The notes under the pieces are model-generated. The model saw only the letters and a program-made list of their open reading frames with translations. It was not told the origin of the DNA and ran no database searches. This document shows positions 1 through 12,154 of a stretch of 64,000 nt of DNA, piece after piece. Origin of the DNA: Paragorgia papillata (Eukaryota > Cnidaria > Anthozoa > Scleralcyonacea > Coralliidae); contig JAWNZC010000446.1 of the NCBI GenBank assembly GCA_035771165.1, positions 1,612,001 through 1,676,000 on the forward strand, written 5' to 3'. The translations under genes and the position numbers were made by a program. Position 1 is the first letter of the stretch; each line of letters opens with the position of its first letter.

Positions 1-219
1 ACACATAAATAATGAATAATTAATGAATAAAATGTTTTGAAATAAAATAAGGATAATGAGTGCAATCAAGCATTATTTCTACATGGAGAATCTTGTGGTC
101 AAATGTTTTATTAATTTCTCATCCAAATCTCAACCAAATCAACCAAAATTGAAAGAGTTGGTCCTTGGCCTGTGATCAATTTTTTCATGAAAAGTGCAGT
201 ATCTTGTGAAATATTCTGG

Positions 220-517
<298 letters not shown>

Positions 518-1015
518 ACAGTGTAGTCAGTGCTGAAAACATGACCTCCTGGCGGAGGTAAATATACTGAAGTCTGCTCAACTTTTTAATTTGACTTCGA
601 CTTCATCTAGTGTCGTTCTGTGATCCATTACAGTACACAGATTCGTTGCCAATCAGCACGTGTAGCTGTTCATTTACCTCCAGTTGTAATATTTTATAAC
701 AGATGCAGAGGATGATTGACCTGCAGGCTGAAGTGGTCACACCAATGACCGATTTGCTTACTATTCCCCATTCTCCCATGTAGAAACTCTGGGGGCCAGG
801 CTACATTCCACATGAAGTATAGCCTGCGTGGCCGGCGTTAAGTTCTGCTTGTGTGAAATTCAATATTGATAATGCGAATTTTTAGCAACTTGCCAAGAAG
901 TCGTGTATAGTTAGCTAGTCAACATTGCAATGTTGCTGTCAATATTGCAAGGTCGCGCGGAAAGAACATCCGGTTTGGCAAAACAAGGAAATACAGTGCA
1001 AATTTTTGAAGCGTA

Positions 1016-1167
1016 TTAAAGAAATACCAAATCGTTTTCCGTGTTTGGATACTCTGATCCAAACACGCGGGAAATTGCGAGACTGGAGAAAAGCGTAAGT
1101 CGAGCAATTTCCCAAGTGTTTAGATAAGAGTCTCCAAACACGGAAAAAGCCATTTGGTATTTCTTTT
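1016..1167. repeat. Nested inverted-repeat element (MITE-like palindrome)
   Basis: Left arm 1016-1078 pairs with right arm 1104-1167, starting from AAAGAAATACCAAAT and its complement. Each arm contains its own small palindrome built on GTGTTTGGA/TCCAAACAC. A related palindrome follows at 1228-1266. A similar architecture (GTGTTTC...GAAACAC) recurs at 49.9-50.3 kb, so this looks like a dispersed foldback family. No coding sequence was seen. Confidence 0.7.
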
Positions 1168-1923
1168 ATAAAATAATCACAAGTGAATATGATATACTGT
1201 CCGACATTTTCAAAAAATCATTTTGGCGGGAATATTCCGTGTTTGGATATTCTGATCCAAACACGGCAATTGACCAATCAGGGCTCGCGTAGTATACAGG
1301 TTATTTTATAAAAGCCAATAAAAAACAATAAAAACTGAAAAGAGCCAATCACGTTCTACAACGTATTCTGACGGATGGCATTTTCCAACCTCGTGCCCAG
1401 TCTCTTTCTGCACAAAATAAAATGGCGGCCAAAGAAACAGAGAAGAACAATTCGTTAAACTTTGAAGCTAATTATTCCTTATTGTTGTCAAGTACCTGCA
1501 AGAAAACTAGAAGATTCTTAGTGCTTTTAGTAAACTTTCTCGAGTAGTGGTAAAAGAAGCAAAGCGTTTTTAAACAACCAAATATACAAGAGTGGACACC
1601 GCCGAAAGGGAACTGTATGTATTAAAATGTAAGTACAGTCGACTTGGGCATTTTTTTCATGTATATTATTAATAAGTAATAGCATGTTTTTCGTGCAATT
1701 TGGAAAAACATGCCCTCTTCAGTTTTTTCCATTTTGAGATTCTTTGAAAATCTCACTCATGCATGATTTTTTCCCGAATTGCGCTCATAACTATGCTATT
1801 ATATTTATACCTATACCTATACCTATACTGTAACTACACAACATATCAGTTATAATATTTATCCAATAAATATTTTTAGTATCAGCACTAATAAACATGC
1901 ATATTTTTTATTTGAGGGGGGAC

Positions 1924-2192
1924 ATGTGGCTAAAAGCTGACCTGCACCAGGCTAAAAATAGCAACACTGCGTTTATGTCATTATGATTATGGTAATATGA
2001 TACATTTTGGGGACTCGCATGAGTGGAAACTATATCGACTCGTATTTTTTCTGCAGTTCAAATTTTATCTTGTAAAGTATCTAAAACGTTTCTATAATTT
2101 GCGCCGAGGGGTGTATGTGTAACATGAGCCCCATTGTGCTTCAGCGATGTTGCTATTTTTAGGCTGGTGCAGGTCAGCTTTTAGCCACACAT
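1924..2192. mobile_element. MITE with ~47-bp terminal inverted repeats
   Basis: Left end TGTGGCTAAAAGCTGACCTG is repeated in reverse complement at the right end (2143-2192), with the pairing extending through AGCAACACTGCG. The spacer is about 170 bp and non-coding. Both flanks carry a similar T-run plus G-run (TTTGAGGGGGG), which may be a blurred target duplication. Superfamily unknown. Confidence 0.7.
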
Positions 2193-2199
2193 ATTTTTG

Positions 2200-2228
2200 A
2201 GGGGGGGGGGGGGGGGGGGGGGAGGGGG
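2200..2228. repeat. Poly-G tract
   Basis: About 22 consecutive G residues, then AGGGGG, directly after the MITE ending at 2192. The exact length is unreliable in most assemblies. A similar tract lies at 52830-52849. Confidence 0.9.
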
Positions 2229-3092
2229 TTACTAGATATATTGCATGCCTTCCATGGGAGGATTAGGGATTAGTTTATGGAACTACACGATACAAACCTA
2301 ATTTTTGAGAAACAAGTAAAATGCCCAACTGCAGTCAAGTAATTTCAATGGGATATTTTATATTGCGGAGCCCTCAATATTTTGGTTTACAAGACTGAAG
2401 TGTGAAATACAGATCTTTTCCCAGTATTAGCTATGTGTTCTTTTGGAAATTGGTCTATTTTACACCAAGTTTAATTCCAAAGAAGAAGAAGAAGAGACAA
2501 AAAGGTTTCAATACGTAAGTAGAAGATATATTGGTAAAGAAGCCATTTACCAAATGTGAAACATCTGGACAAGATAGAGGACAAAAAAATGCATTGGGGC
2601 TTCCAATTTTGGAGGCAGATGATTTAAGGGCACTCAAATTAGAATTAAAGCAATTCCAGGAAAGTCAAAAAGAAAACTGTTCTTTTTTCAAAGGTAGTAG
2701 CTAGATATAGAATATAGCTGACTTTATAAATGCTGTCATAAGTGGCAAAGCTACTATTTTGTTTAGTATAATATTTTATTTATTACAAACTTTAATAAAT
2801 GCAACTATACATAATAAATATAAAATAATACAAAAAGTCTAAGTATTTTGATCCTTTTTGATGTTCATGCAGTTATTTTCTTAAGTAAACATACAAAACG
2901 AGTAGTACATATTTGGACTGCGCTTCTGCAGATATGAAGTATTGTTATATATCATGTGTCAAACTCCACTTTTTCTAGCTTCCAGATTGGGATTCTACAA
3001 ATTGTATTTAACATGCACCCCTGTGTATTAGCTAAATTCTTTCCCAAGAGCTTTGAAGTTGTACACAAATGTGAGATATTTCTACTGCAACT
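2229..3092. other. Intergenic, no gene recognised
   Basis: AT-rich sequence with no reading frame carrying recognisable domain content on either strand. A small 60-codon minus-strand frame at 2455-2637 looks random. Confidence 0.5.
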
Positions 3093-3183
3093 CTGGGCCC
3101 AGTTGTATAAAAAGTAGTTAACTAACTGTAACCCAACGGGTAGTTAAACTGTTTAGTTAAGAGTTTTATACAACTGTCCCCTG
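3093..3183. mobile_element. Short MITE
   Basis: The ends GGCCCAGTTGTATAAAA and TTTTATACAACTGTCCCC are near-perfect inverted repeats around a ~55-bp spacer with repeated AGTTAA motifs. Too small to code. Superfamily not determined. Confidence 0.6.
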
Positions 3184-3488
3184 GTACATATACAGTAACG
3201 CGTTTTGTTTATGATATGAAGTCCAGATAAGAAATTTGGGCAACTTAATTGTACCATGACTGTGATTGTACTTTGGGATCGACACTGGTGGGTAAGACAC
3301 TTCGGCTTTATCTTAAAAGGGATGACCAATTTGGATGAGAAAATGACATTTCTATAATTGTACTACTGTACATTATATCTCCTATATGGCGCTATATTTT
3401 ACTGAAGAGCAAACATACCATTCTCAATCTAAAGCTTTCCATTTATAACTTATCCAATACTCCTAGTCACGTTACGTGCAAAGTTTAA

Positions 3489-6400
3489 TTATTTTGTCAG
3501 GTATGGTTGTATACACTGGCCAATAACGTCGGCCATTCTGTTGTACCCTACAGGATTTAAATGAATGTGATCATTCCAATAAAACTTCTGAAGTTCTTTG
3601 GAGAGGGTACTCCGCGGTAATTTATATGCGAGATCACACAGGACGGTAGTATCTCTTACTTGACTGGCATACTTTCGAAGAGCTGCGTTTACGCTTAGTC
3701 TCATGTTACGTATTGATTGAAATTCAGGCCGAAGTTCGTATGCTGTCTCTGGAATAGTCAAAATGACAGTTCTAGCGCCATAGCGTCGCGCAATTCCGTG
3801 CAGCTTTTCAATGTCATTTACAATCTTTGGACTCCATATGCTTATTAACTCTCTGGTAAATTCTTCATCATCTCCAAAGTTCTTCACGTGAGCCACGTCG
3901 TTAGTGCCTCCTAGGATGATTACCCAGTCAAAATGTGTACCCTCATTTAGTATTTTGGGTAATCTTTTGGCCATACTTCCGTGGGCCATTTCGCCTACCA
4001 CACCCCGCGTAACGATCTTGTAAAGATGCTTTCCACCTGCGTTTAGAAGTTGGTTTAATCGAATACTGTATGGGTGTTTTCCGCGCCCATGGTTGTAGTA
4101 GCCACTCGTTAGACTATCCCCGAAACAAAGTACATTCGTCGTCGGCGTCTGGTACGAATATGGATTGGGGTTGCTTGAGCGGTACGCCGAGTAACCAAAA
4201 GGAAGTCGATTTGCTGTTTCATCTACAGGTCCCTGTGGAGTTGGAGCTACGACAGCGTTTTTATTTTTGGTGGTTAATGTTGATGGGTTTGGAGAACGTA
4301 GAGGGGAAAGGTAATTCTGCGATGGTATGGTAGTTGGAATGGCAGAAGGTAGTCGAGTATTATCCGCGGATTTCGTTAGTCCAGGCAGCTGCGCATTGGA
4401 ATTCAATGATGATGGTTGGGGTTGATTAAAATTTAGCAGTTTTTGCTGGGCTTGATAATGCTTTAACCCTGTTGTTACTACAGAGGTACTCTTATTATCA
4501 ATCGTCTCGTCTGTGCTTAAGTTGTTTTTCATTCTTTCGCTCGGAAGTAGTCTTTGCAACGCAGTTTTTTACTTTCCCCTTTAAATTGCTTTGCATGCCA
4601 AGTTTGTTTAAAAGGTTTAGAATTGGCAAGTCATCGTCAGACGTATGCGTGGTTGCCTTTGTTGGTTGTGTAGTGGGACTTGGTACTGCTGTTGTCTGCA
4701 GACTGGTGGATTTTGAAATAATATTTGGAAGAAGCAATTTTAACAGATCTTTTGTGTCAGTTTGAGGTGATTGTTTTGTTGAAACGGTTTCTGACCTTTC
4801 TTCTTCTGTTTCTTTTGTTGGCCCATAATCTGGCGTTGGCTGTTTTCTTTCAACCTGTGAATGACTTTGAAGATTGTTAGAGTTAGTAAGAAGATTTTGC
4901 AAAAAGCTTTTGATGTTGTTAGCATTTTTAATACCAGGTGCATTAAAAGACAGTGTCTGGTTCTTTTTAACTTTCACTTTTTTGCGCTTGTTCTTTTTGT
5001 TTCGTGAGTGCTGATGCAACTTTTTATTGTTTACCCGTTTCGAAATTATCTTTGAATTTAGATTTTTTTGCGAAATAGCGGCGACAAGTTTGGCGAGAGC
5101 AGGTTTTTTGTCGTTTATGTTGTCGTCTTCTGTCAGTCCTTTGAGTAGGCGTTCGTATACGTCACTATTGTCATATGTAGCGTCAGTTTTCGAAGTCGTT
5201 TTATGTTTACGTTTCTTTGTGACTTTATGTGTACGATAATGTTTTGGTATAAATGATTTCTTAACACTGCTTTTCGGCGTTTCTATTTGGGATTTATTTT
5301 TTATTAGTTTTCTTCTTTTATGCGAGTTTCTAATTTTGCCGTGTCGTGTATGTTTGTTTTTTGCGTGACCGTCATCTTCATCATCATCAATATCAATGTC
5401 ATCTAGATCATCATCGTTTTCTATCGAATCATCGTTGCGTTCGTTGTTTGCCGACCGATCATCACCCGATTGTGTATTCGTGAGTTCATCGTCGGTATCA
5501 GTCCTGCTATGATACGTGTTCGCGTTTTTGTTGTCGTTATCATTATCGGTGGCCTTATCAAAGTCATCGTCGTCAAAATCAGTATCGTCATTTAACCTTT
5601 TCTTTTCAGACTTCTTTATTTTGTCCGAACCGTAGTTGTCGACGTCGTCTTCGTCAAAGTCTTTGTCATCGTCGTCGACACCTTCGTTTCCAGTCTTTTT
5701 GTTCGTGACAGTTTTGTCATCACTGTCAAAATTCTTATTCTTCTTATTTTCAGTTTCCTTATTTTTGTCTGTAATATCGTCGTCAATATCACTATCATCG
5801 TCATCGCGATCACTGTTTTCATTTCCAGTGCCCTTAGATGTGTCCGTATCGTCAGTGTCGTCAGCGTTAAGGTCTTGATAATTGTTATTGTGACTGTCGT
5901 TTCCGGTTTTCTTATGTACGTCAGTGTCGTCGTCATTGTTGCTATCGTCATTGTCATTGTTGCCAAGAGTTTCATTTGGGTTAACTTTGCTCTCTCCGGC
6001 AACACTTCCTTTTTTACACAGTATTACCGTGTAAGTATTTTGACTGTGGTGCTTAGTTATTTTTCTAAGTATAATTTTGCCATTTGTAATGAACCAAAAC
6101 TCTCGACAGATTTGATTTTCTGAACGCAATGCATCACTTTTATCGCCTATGTCATCCGTAGCGTCGTTTTTGTCGTCTTCGTTGTTAATATACCTGCACG
6201 AAAGTACCGTGTATTTGTACTTGCGTTTACGATGCAAGTAGTGCCTGCTTAATTGTACTTTTCCTTTTATTTTAAATTTTGATAACGTTTTACAACGTTT
6301 TACGTGGTGTATCGTGCGATGCCATTTTCCTACCAGAGTATCGCTTGTTTGGTGTCTTTTGATAGAATTCTTATACGTAGCGTAACTTGGAAAGCGCTCC

Positions 6401-8421
6401 CTGGAATTTTTAGACTTATGTTTGTTAATTGATGTTTTCACCCGCCGTCGTTTGCTGACTAATGGCGTTTTTAAACGACTTACCTTGGCTGATAATTGAT
6501 TTGTTTTACCTTTTACTTTTGCCCCTTTTACTTTCGACTTTACCTTTGGCTTTACCTTCAGTTTACGTCTTCTCATGCGACTCTTTAATACACCGTGATG
6601 CGGAATCCTTGATTTCTTGAAATGATTACCTTCTTGAGTTTGCCTGGCGTAATTTGTTTTCTTCTTCTGCTTCCATGAATGAAACGCATTACTGTTCTTG
6701 TGCTTTCTTTTTGGTCTGCCAGGTTTGTGTTGCATCTGCCCAATGGATCCTTGTTGCGACTTATTTTTAAAAGGGCGTCTGCCGTGTTTTGATTTCTTAC
6801 GTTTAACTCTGCTTGGTTTGAACAGATCGTTACCAGGTGATGTACTTGAAAGTTTATTAACCGACTCTTCTACACGCCCTTCTTCTAGTGGCCATCTATG
6901 AATCCTATCATCGATTTCCTCTTGTACAACTTTAGGATAAACCTGGTATTGTCCATTAACTTTTTTGTTGTTTGTTGTCGCAGAAGGAGTAGTGGTTTCA
7001 AAATAATCTTGCCCTCCTGCATTGCTGGACATCTTTGACACTCCATTATTTTGGCCATTGAAGATATTAAAGTTGCCCCAATCTTCAGTGTGATTAATTT
7101 CTCTGTTGTTGTAGTAGGGGTTCCAGGTATTTGCACTGGTGGCTTTATTGTAGCCGGAATAGCCTGGGTTGGAATTGTCGCCCGTTTGGCCAGCGGGATT
7201 ATTGTTATTATCTTTATAGGTACTTCTGACATTGTCAGAGTAAGCCCATTTCCCAGATGCTCCGTTAGAGTAAAAGCGGTTTCTTGGAGACGAAGATTGA
7301 GATCCATAAAAACTTTTTGAATCTTGATCGCCTGCCCGAAACCAACCAAACCCGCTTCCAGGCAGCCAACTAGAACCCCATCTAACCCATGGTGAACTTG
7401 TATAATCCCATTTACGATAGTTACCACCATTTGCCATTGGAGTGGGAACGTGACTACGCAACTGTGAACCACTATTTTGTTTTGATCTTGCTCTACTTCC
7501 TTCCACTAAGTCAGAACCACTGTAACCAGAGAAGCTCCATGCGGGCGAACGAGGTTGATTTTTTCCCTGGACGGTATTTTCAAGGTTTCCCCATGTTGGC
7601 CAATTTGAATCTGTGTTTTTGAAGGCACTATTTCTGGAATTTTCCCACCCAGACCATTCACTAGGCTTGTTCTCGACACGACTAGTTTTTTGATTATTCA
7701 AAAAAGAGGAATCAGTACTTGCTTTTCTAAATCCACTACTTTCAGGGTAATTCCAAGCTGACCATGCGTCTGCACTATCTGGATTTGTTACTGATGGAGA
7801 GGTTTCCCGTATTTTGTTGTCGTATTCTCTTGCGTTTCCCTGTGATTCTGGTGTCATATCAGGATAAACCGTTCCATAATCTTTATCGTTTTTCTGAAGA
7901 CCTTCCAAGTTACCAGTCGACGTACTTCCAATCTTGGGGTTCGGATTGTTGTTGTAACTCCCCGACCATCCATAACTTTGTCCACTTCCTCCAGGCACAT
8001 TGTAAATTCCACTGTTTTTGTCCTTCGATGTAGTTGTTTCTGTCAGATGTGCAGCCAAATGATCAGTAATCGTGTTTATTTTTGGCCATTTTGTTGGAAG
8101 TCGTTTTGGTATTGAGTCCCTGGAATGATTGTATACCGCTGTTGCCGTTGAATCGTTACTTGGCTTACGACTGTTGTGCTTTGCATGACCGCCTGGCAAA
8201 GAAACAAGCTTGCGAAGGATGTAGACAAAAGCCAAAACAAATAGAAAAATCAGTATGTAGAACAAAACTGAGTGGGCAACTTTTTGACAACAAAACAGTT
8301 CATTGAGTCTAGAACAAGAGATATTCGTTACGCCATTCCATCTTGGAATCTCCTTGGTGTTCGACGCCTTTTCGCATTCATCCTTATTTTCTTGACTTTT
8401 TTCGGCACTGTCTGTTACCAT
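3489..8421 (-). CDS. Large charged-repeat protein with C-terminal SGNH/GDSL hydrolase domain (frame broken at ~4560)
   Basis: Two overlapping minus-strand frames, 8421-4498 (about 1307 aa) and about 4560-3489, appear to be one gene. The ATG at 8421 is preferred over an in-frame GTG at 8424. Order from the N terminus: Lys/Glu-rich head, one hydrophobic segment (about residues 50-70), Ser/Asn/Gly/Trp-rich region, strongly basic Lys/Arg region, Asp/Asn-rich acidic repeats with a recurring KxTGN motif, a second Lys-rich stretch, then the SGNH domain. The domain shows block I GDSLTSG, a block II Gly (GVVGEMAHG), block III GGTND and block V NDHIHLNPVGY, so Ser, Asp and His of an esterase/lipase-type triad are present. 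Substrate unknown. The span 3489-8421 is one base longer than a multiple of three; dropping one A in the A6 run near 4565 gives about 1643 aa. A small intron starting at GTAAAA there is the alternative. Membrane topology is uncertain: charges flanking the hydrophobic segment do not clearly favour type II. Confidence 0.8.
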
Positions 8422-8767
8422 CACACGATTGTGTTATCCTAAATGTAATGAAGGTGTGATAAACTAAGGAATGGCGTTATTGTACTGATATTTTGATATT
8501 TGATTTAATAATTTTTGATTTATTAAATATAACACTATTTGTATAGGTTACACCATGATTTTATTTAAATTCTGAGCTTTTCGCCCGTATTTTCGAGCCG
8601 TCAGAGAAGTGTGATGTGTTGTGATGTTTTGAATAATTATTATGGGACAGTGAATTATTAGACAGTAATTAATTATTAGACAGTGAATTATTAGACATGA
8701 CAGTAATTATTGTGATGTGTTTACATCAGATACATCAAGGGTCCAGCAAGAATAATTTTAAACTTCA

Positions 8768-8896
8768 TTTAGGCTACGTTTACACGATACCGGACGAATT
8801 CGAGACCAGTTCCGACTTTTTCTTCCGTGTAAACAGGCGGAACCGTACGAATTCGAGACCGATTCCGTATTCGTCCGGTACCGTGTAAACGGGGTC
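8768..8896. mobile_element. Foldback/MITE
   Basis: CGTTTACACGATACCGGACG near the left end returns as the complement of CGTCCGGTACCGTGTAAACG at the right. Two copies of GAATTCGAGACC lie inside. It abuts the next MITE at 8900. Non-coding. Confidence 0.65.
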
Positions 8897-8899
8897 TTA

Positions 8900-9124
8900 A
8901 GCCCGAATCAAACGAGAACGCAAGTCATCGCAAGTTGGCAGTCACGCTATCTCAGCCAGTCGCTCTGAATAATTTCCTGAAAATATTATGTACCGTGACA
9001 AAGTTAAAACTTGTTTAAAACACTCATGAAACCTTTATTTTATTAATTTGGGTGTTCGAACGACCGCCACAGAAATTTGTGACTGCCAACTTGTGTTGAC
9101 TTGCGTTCTCGTTTGATTAGGGCT
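8900..9124. mobile_element. MITE with ~45-bp TIRs and TTA target duplication
   Basis: Left end AGCCCGAATCAAACGAGAAC and right end (complement AGCCCTAATCAAACGAGAAC) form TIRs continuing through AGTTGGCAGTCAC. TTA flanks both sides (8897-8899 and 9125-9127). A 3-bp TTA/TAA duplication fits PIF/Harbinger-type elements; TTAA is also possible here. Non-autonomous and non-coding. Confidence 0.75.
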
Positions 9125-9127
9125 TTA

Positions 9128-10540
9128 AAGTAAATGGCCTTTGCTCTAACTATCATAATTCTAACTTGAATTTCATCTTTGTTGCGATGTCAGGGTTACC
9201 AAACATATCATAGGGTCTATGATTTGTTTTATTAAAACAAAATAACTGAATGACACCAAAATAATGAATCACAGGACAGGAGTTTAGATAATTTTTATTC
9301 CAGTACATATATCTTACGAGTTTCTTGTTATAGGTATTATTTGGCGGTGCTATTCCGGATACCCTGCCATTGTATATATTTTCTTCTTTTATTTTGTCTT
9401 TGTATCTATACATGTATACTTTTTTGTAATAAATTAAATTAAGCTGTTGTAGTACTGAACACAACGGTCCATGTGTCAAATAGTTCGATAGAGACCGGTG
9501 TAGCGCTTTTACAACCTATTATAATACTATACTATATAAATAACGGAATGACAATAAATGCCTTTGAATGAGAATTCAATGTTTATTTTTTGTAAAATAA
9601 TGTATATACTTATACAATTACAAAGATATGATACATGGATATGGCATTAATTTTAGCTTAGGATGTTCCGAAGATTGAACTAAAACGTACGTAAGTTTTA
9701 TACTTTCTTTAATTTTTTGATGACGGAATGTGAATTTATCATATAATACGTGTGACATTCAGCAAATTTTATCCAAAAATATTGTTAACGGTTATATATC
9801 TTTAGCGTTTAGGTGTTAAATCTGGTAAGCAACATTGCTTCAATAACTTATAATATAGAGTAAACAACAATGGATATCGGTTATAGATTTTGTATAGAAC
9901 ACGCTCTGTTTTTAAGCTTGACTATTATGATAGCTTGGCCACATTAGTTTGACAAACATTATATAAAAAAGTATATTTATATCTCAAACATTCACGGTTT
10001 TTGATTTAGTTACCGATGGATGAACATGTTTAAGAAGCATTGCAAAGCAACGAAGCATACTTAATATGTTTACTGACTTGGACTGTCCCGATTTTTTTTT
10101 TATTTAGCTATAGTATTAATATCGTATTATGTACTTACGCATAAGAAACATTAGAATAATCATAGCATTATAAAGCTGTACTTACATGACACGAACTCGT
10201 TATTCCGCTCCTAAGCGACTTTTGGCGGTGTAACCTGTCGGCGTCGTTCATCCGTAAGCAATAAAGCATTAGAGCGAAAATTATCCGTTGTTATTGCAAA
10301 ACACCCGTGAAAATACTTTGTCATGCGTTACATTTTTTCCTCATCGGCGTTGTCTTGTATTTTGTTGAATAATCATGATGTACTTTTTTATGGTCATTTC
10401 AGATATCTTGTATTAGGCGTGGCAATATGTAGTTCTATTTTAACCGGTGACATTATTTGAATGTCAAAATCTGCTGGCCACCAGAAAGAAAATCAACAGG
10501 AACTAATCTACATCGGTCACGTGCCCTACTCATAAACTTA
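9128..10540. other. Intergenic, no gene recognised
   Basis: AT-rich with several AATAAA-like hexamers. No convincing exon, RNA gene or repeat was seen. The short frame at 9153-9479 (minus) has no recognisable content. Confidence 0.5.
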
Positions 10541-10752
10541 GGGGTAGTTCATATTAGGCTGGATTTTATGTCACGAAAATCTTTCTTTGACTACAAAAAG
10601 GAATTATAATACTCCGTGTGCTATACCTACAGAAAAAGTAAACAAACCCAACTTTTCTTCGTTATGCAATTTTGCATTTCTCAAATAGTCGTAATAAGAT
10701 TTTCGTGACATATAATCAGCCCGGTAACCGCCTCATATGAACGCGGCCCCCA
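10541..10752. mobile_element. MITE with imperfect ~45-bp TIRs
   Basis: The left end (GGGGTAGTTCATATTAGGCT, running to GTCACGAAAATCTT) matches the complement of the right end (AAGATTTTCGTGACAT to CATATGAACGCGGCCCC). Non-coding spacer. Target duplication not evident. Confidence 0.6.
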
Positions 10753-11091
10753 GGATAGACTGCTGGGTTTGTTTTTGAACAGAAGCTGCTGTCTTAGTCT
10801 ACACTGTGATAAAGGGTCAGTTTTACTTTTCAGTATTCGTTTTGCCATTTCTTCAAGTAAACGTTGAGTTTTTCTATGTTTTTCTATGTCAGAATTTACC
10901 AAAGGTTACCCTCGAGAACAAGCCAGTTCAATGTATAATTTTTATACGGCTACATTGGTTATCCGGGCTGCATATATAATGATGCACGCTACGCTTGTTG
11001 ACTGCCTATAGGAGTTTTTTTATAAAAATCGGTTAGTTTTGGCAAGCATACAGATATGATTTATACCTGTTACGTCATTTCCGCAGAATAT

Positions 11092-11222
11092 TTACTACTT
11101 ATTGACCGAGCGTAAGGTCTGTACTGGTGAAATATTGGACCGACGTTTTTAGTTCGGAAAACGGAGGTCCGATATTTCACTAGTACAGACCGAACAAGCG
11201 AGGTGATTAAGTAGTTTATTAT
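11092..11222. mobile_element. Palindromic MITE
   Basis: Arms TACTACTTATTGACCGAGCG...GGTCTGTAC and GTACAGACCGAAC...AAGTAGT pair over about 50 bp each. A related unit, sharing the A(A)CTTCTTA-type ends and CGAG motifs, lies at 17185-17330. Confidence 0.6.
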
Positions 11223-11926
11223 ATGACGACAAGTGTTGTAAACGTCCTGTGAAAACTTGACAAAGTGTTAGGCTCGTATTCGCCACAATCTTTCTTGCGA
11301 ACTAAACCAAAATGGCATATGTTTTCCCATTTTCAAAATACTTTCCGTTTAGCTAGAATCCTCAACTTACTACCCCCAAATAGAATTTTTCAAGTGCTTT
11401 TGTTTGACATATCGCTCAAGGTTGTACGTTACGTAGTTGAATAAAAAACATTTGAAATTCTATAATATTTGTGAGAAGTAAATGTTATTATTACGAACAT
11501 TGCTACGAACATTTTGAACATTAAAAAAGTTTCACATAACATGGAAACTTAAACTATACATCAAATGAAAGCTTAACACAATTTCTAACGACATACCTGC
11601 ACGATATATTTCAACAATGAGTAGTTCTGAAATTATTATCCATCTTGTGGCATATACTTGCCTCTGTTGTTGATGAAGACAACTCTTTTTACTGCCAGAC
11701 TTTGCTTGCATGTTAGTTCAACTGTTTTGAATGTATAATAAAACAGTTATTGGATTCGGCTTATGCATGACATCATAGTTCAAGAATTATACTAAGCCTC
11801 ATCTATTAATTGTTTAATAGTTGATGAGGGCACATTCCGTGCTATAGTAATCTATCAATTCGAGCTCATACTTTTAATCTCTATGTAGAAGAAACTAATT
11901 TGTGTTTCTCAGTTCTTGGGATCACG

Positions 11927-12146
11927 CAATCTCGTTCCCAGAGCCCACGTTCCCCACCCGGGAAACGAGAGACGCTGGGATAATCCGTTTCACATCGATA
12001 TTTCATTGGCTGATGAACACAGTGAACTCTATATAACTCTTCTTCCGGATAACAAGAATGCTGTGATGGCGTGAACGGATTATCCCAGAGCCTCTCGTTT
12101 CCCGCCCGCTGGGTAAGGGGAACGTGGGCTCTGGGAACGAGTTTGG
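11927..12146. mobile_element. Non-autonomous hAT-like element, GGATCACG target duplication
   Basis: Long inverted arms begin CAATCTCGTTCCCAGAGCCC and end with the complement at 12124-12145. GGATCACG occurs at 11919-11926 and 12147-12154. The 8-bp duplication and CAAYCTCGTNCCCAG terminus match the elements at 27.2, 42.2 and 43.4 kb. One extra base (G, 12146) lies between the right terminus and the duplication. Confidence 0.8.
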
Positions 12147-12154
12147 GGATCACG

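Noticed and set aside
1422..1548. Short frame starting MAAKETEKNNS after an AAAATGGCGGCC motif
   Set aside because: Only about 42 codons in a repeat-rich region next to a lone transposon end (CAACCTCGTGCCCAG at 1386). It could be a first exon but no partner exon was found.
5616..6005. Thr/Met-rich and Ser-rich frames overlapping the SGNH gene
   Set aside because: Shadow frames of the Asp-codon repeats in the large minus-strand gene.
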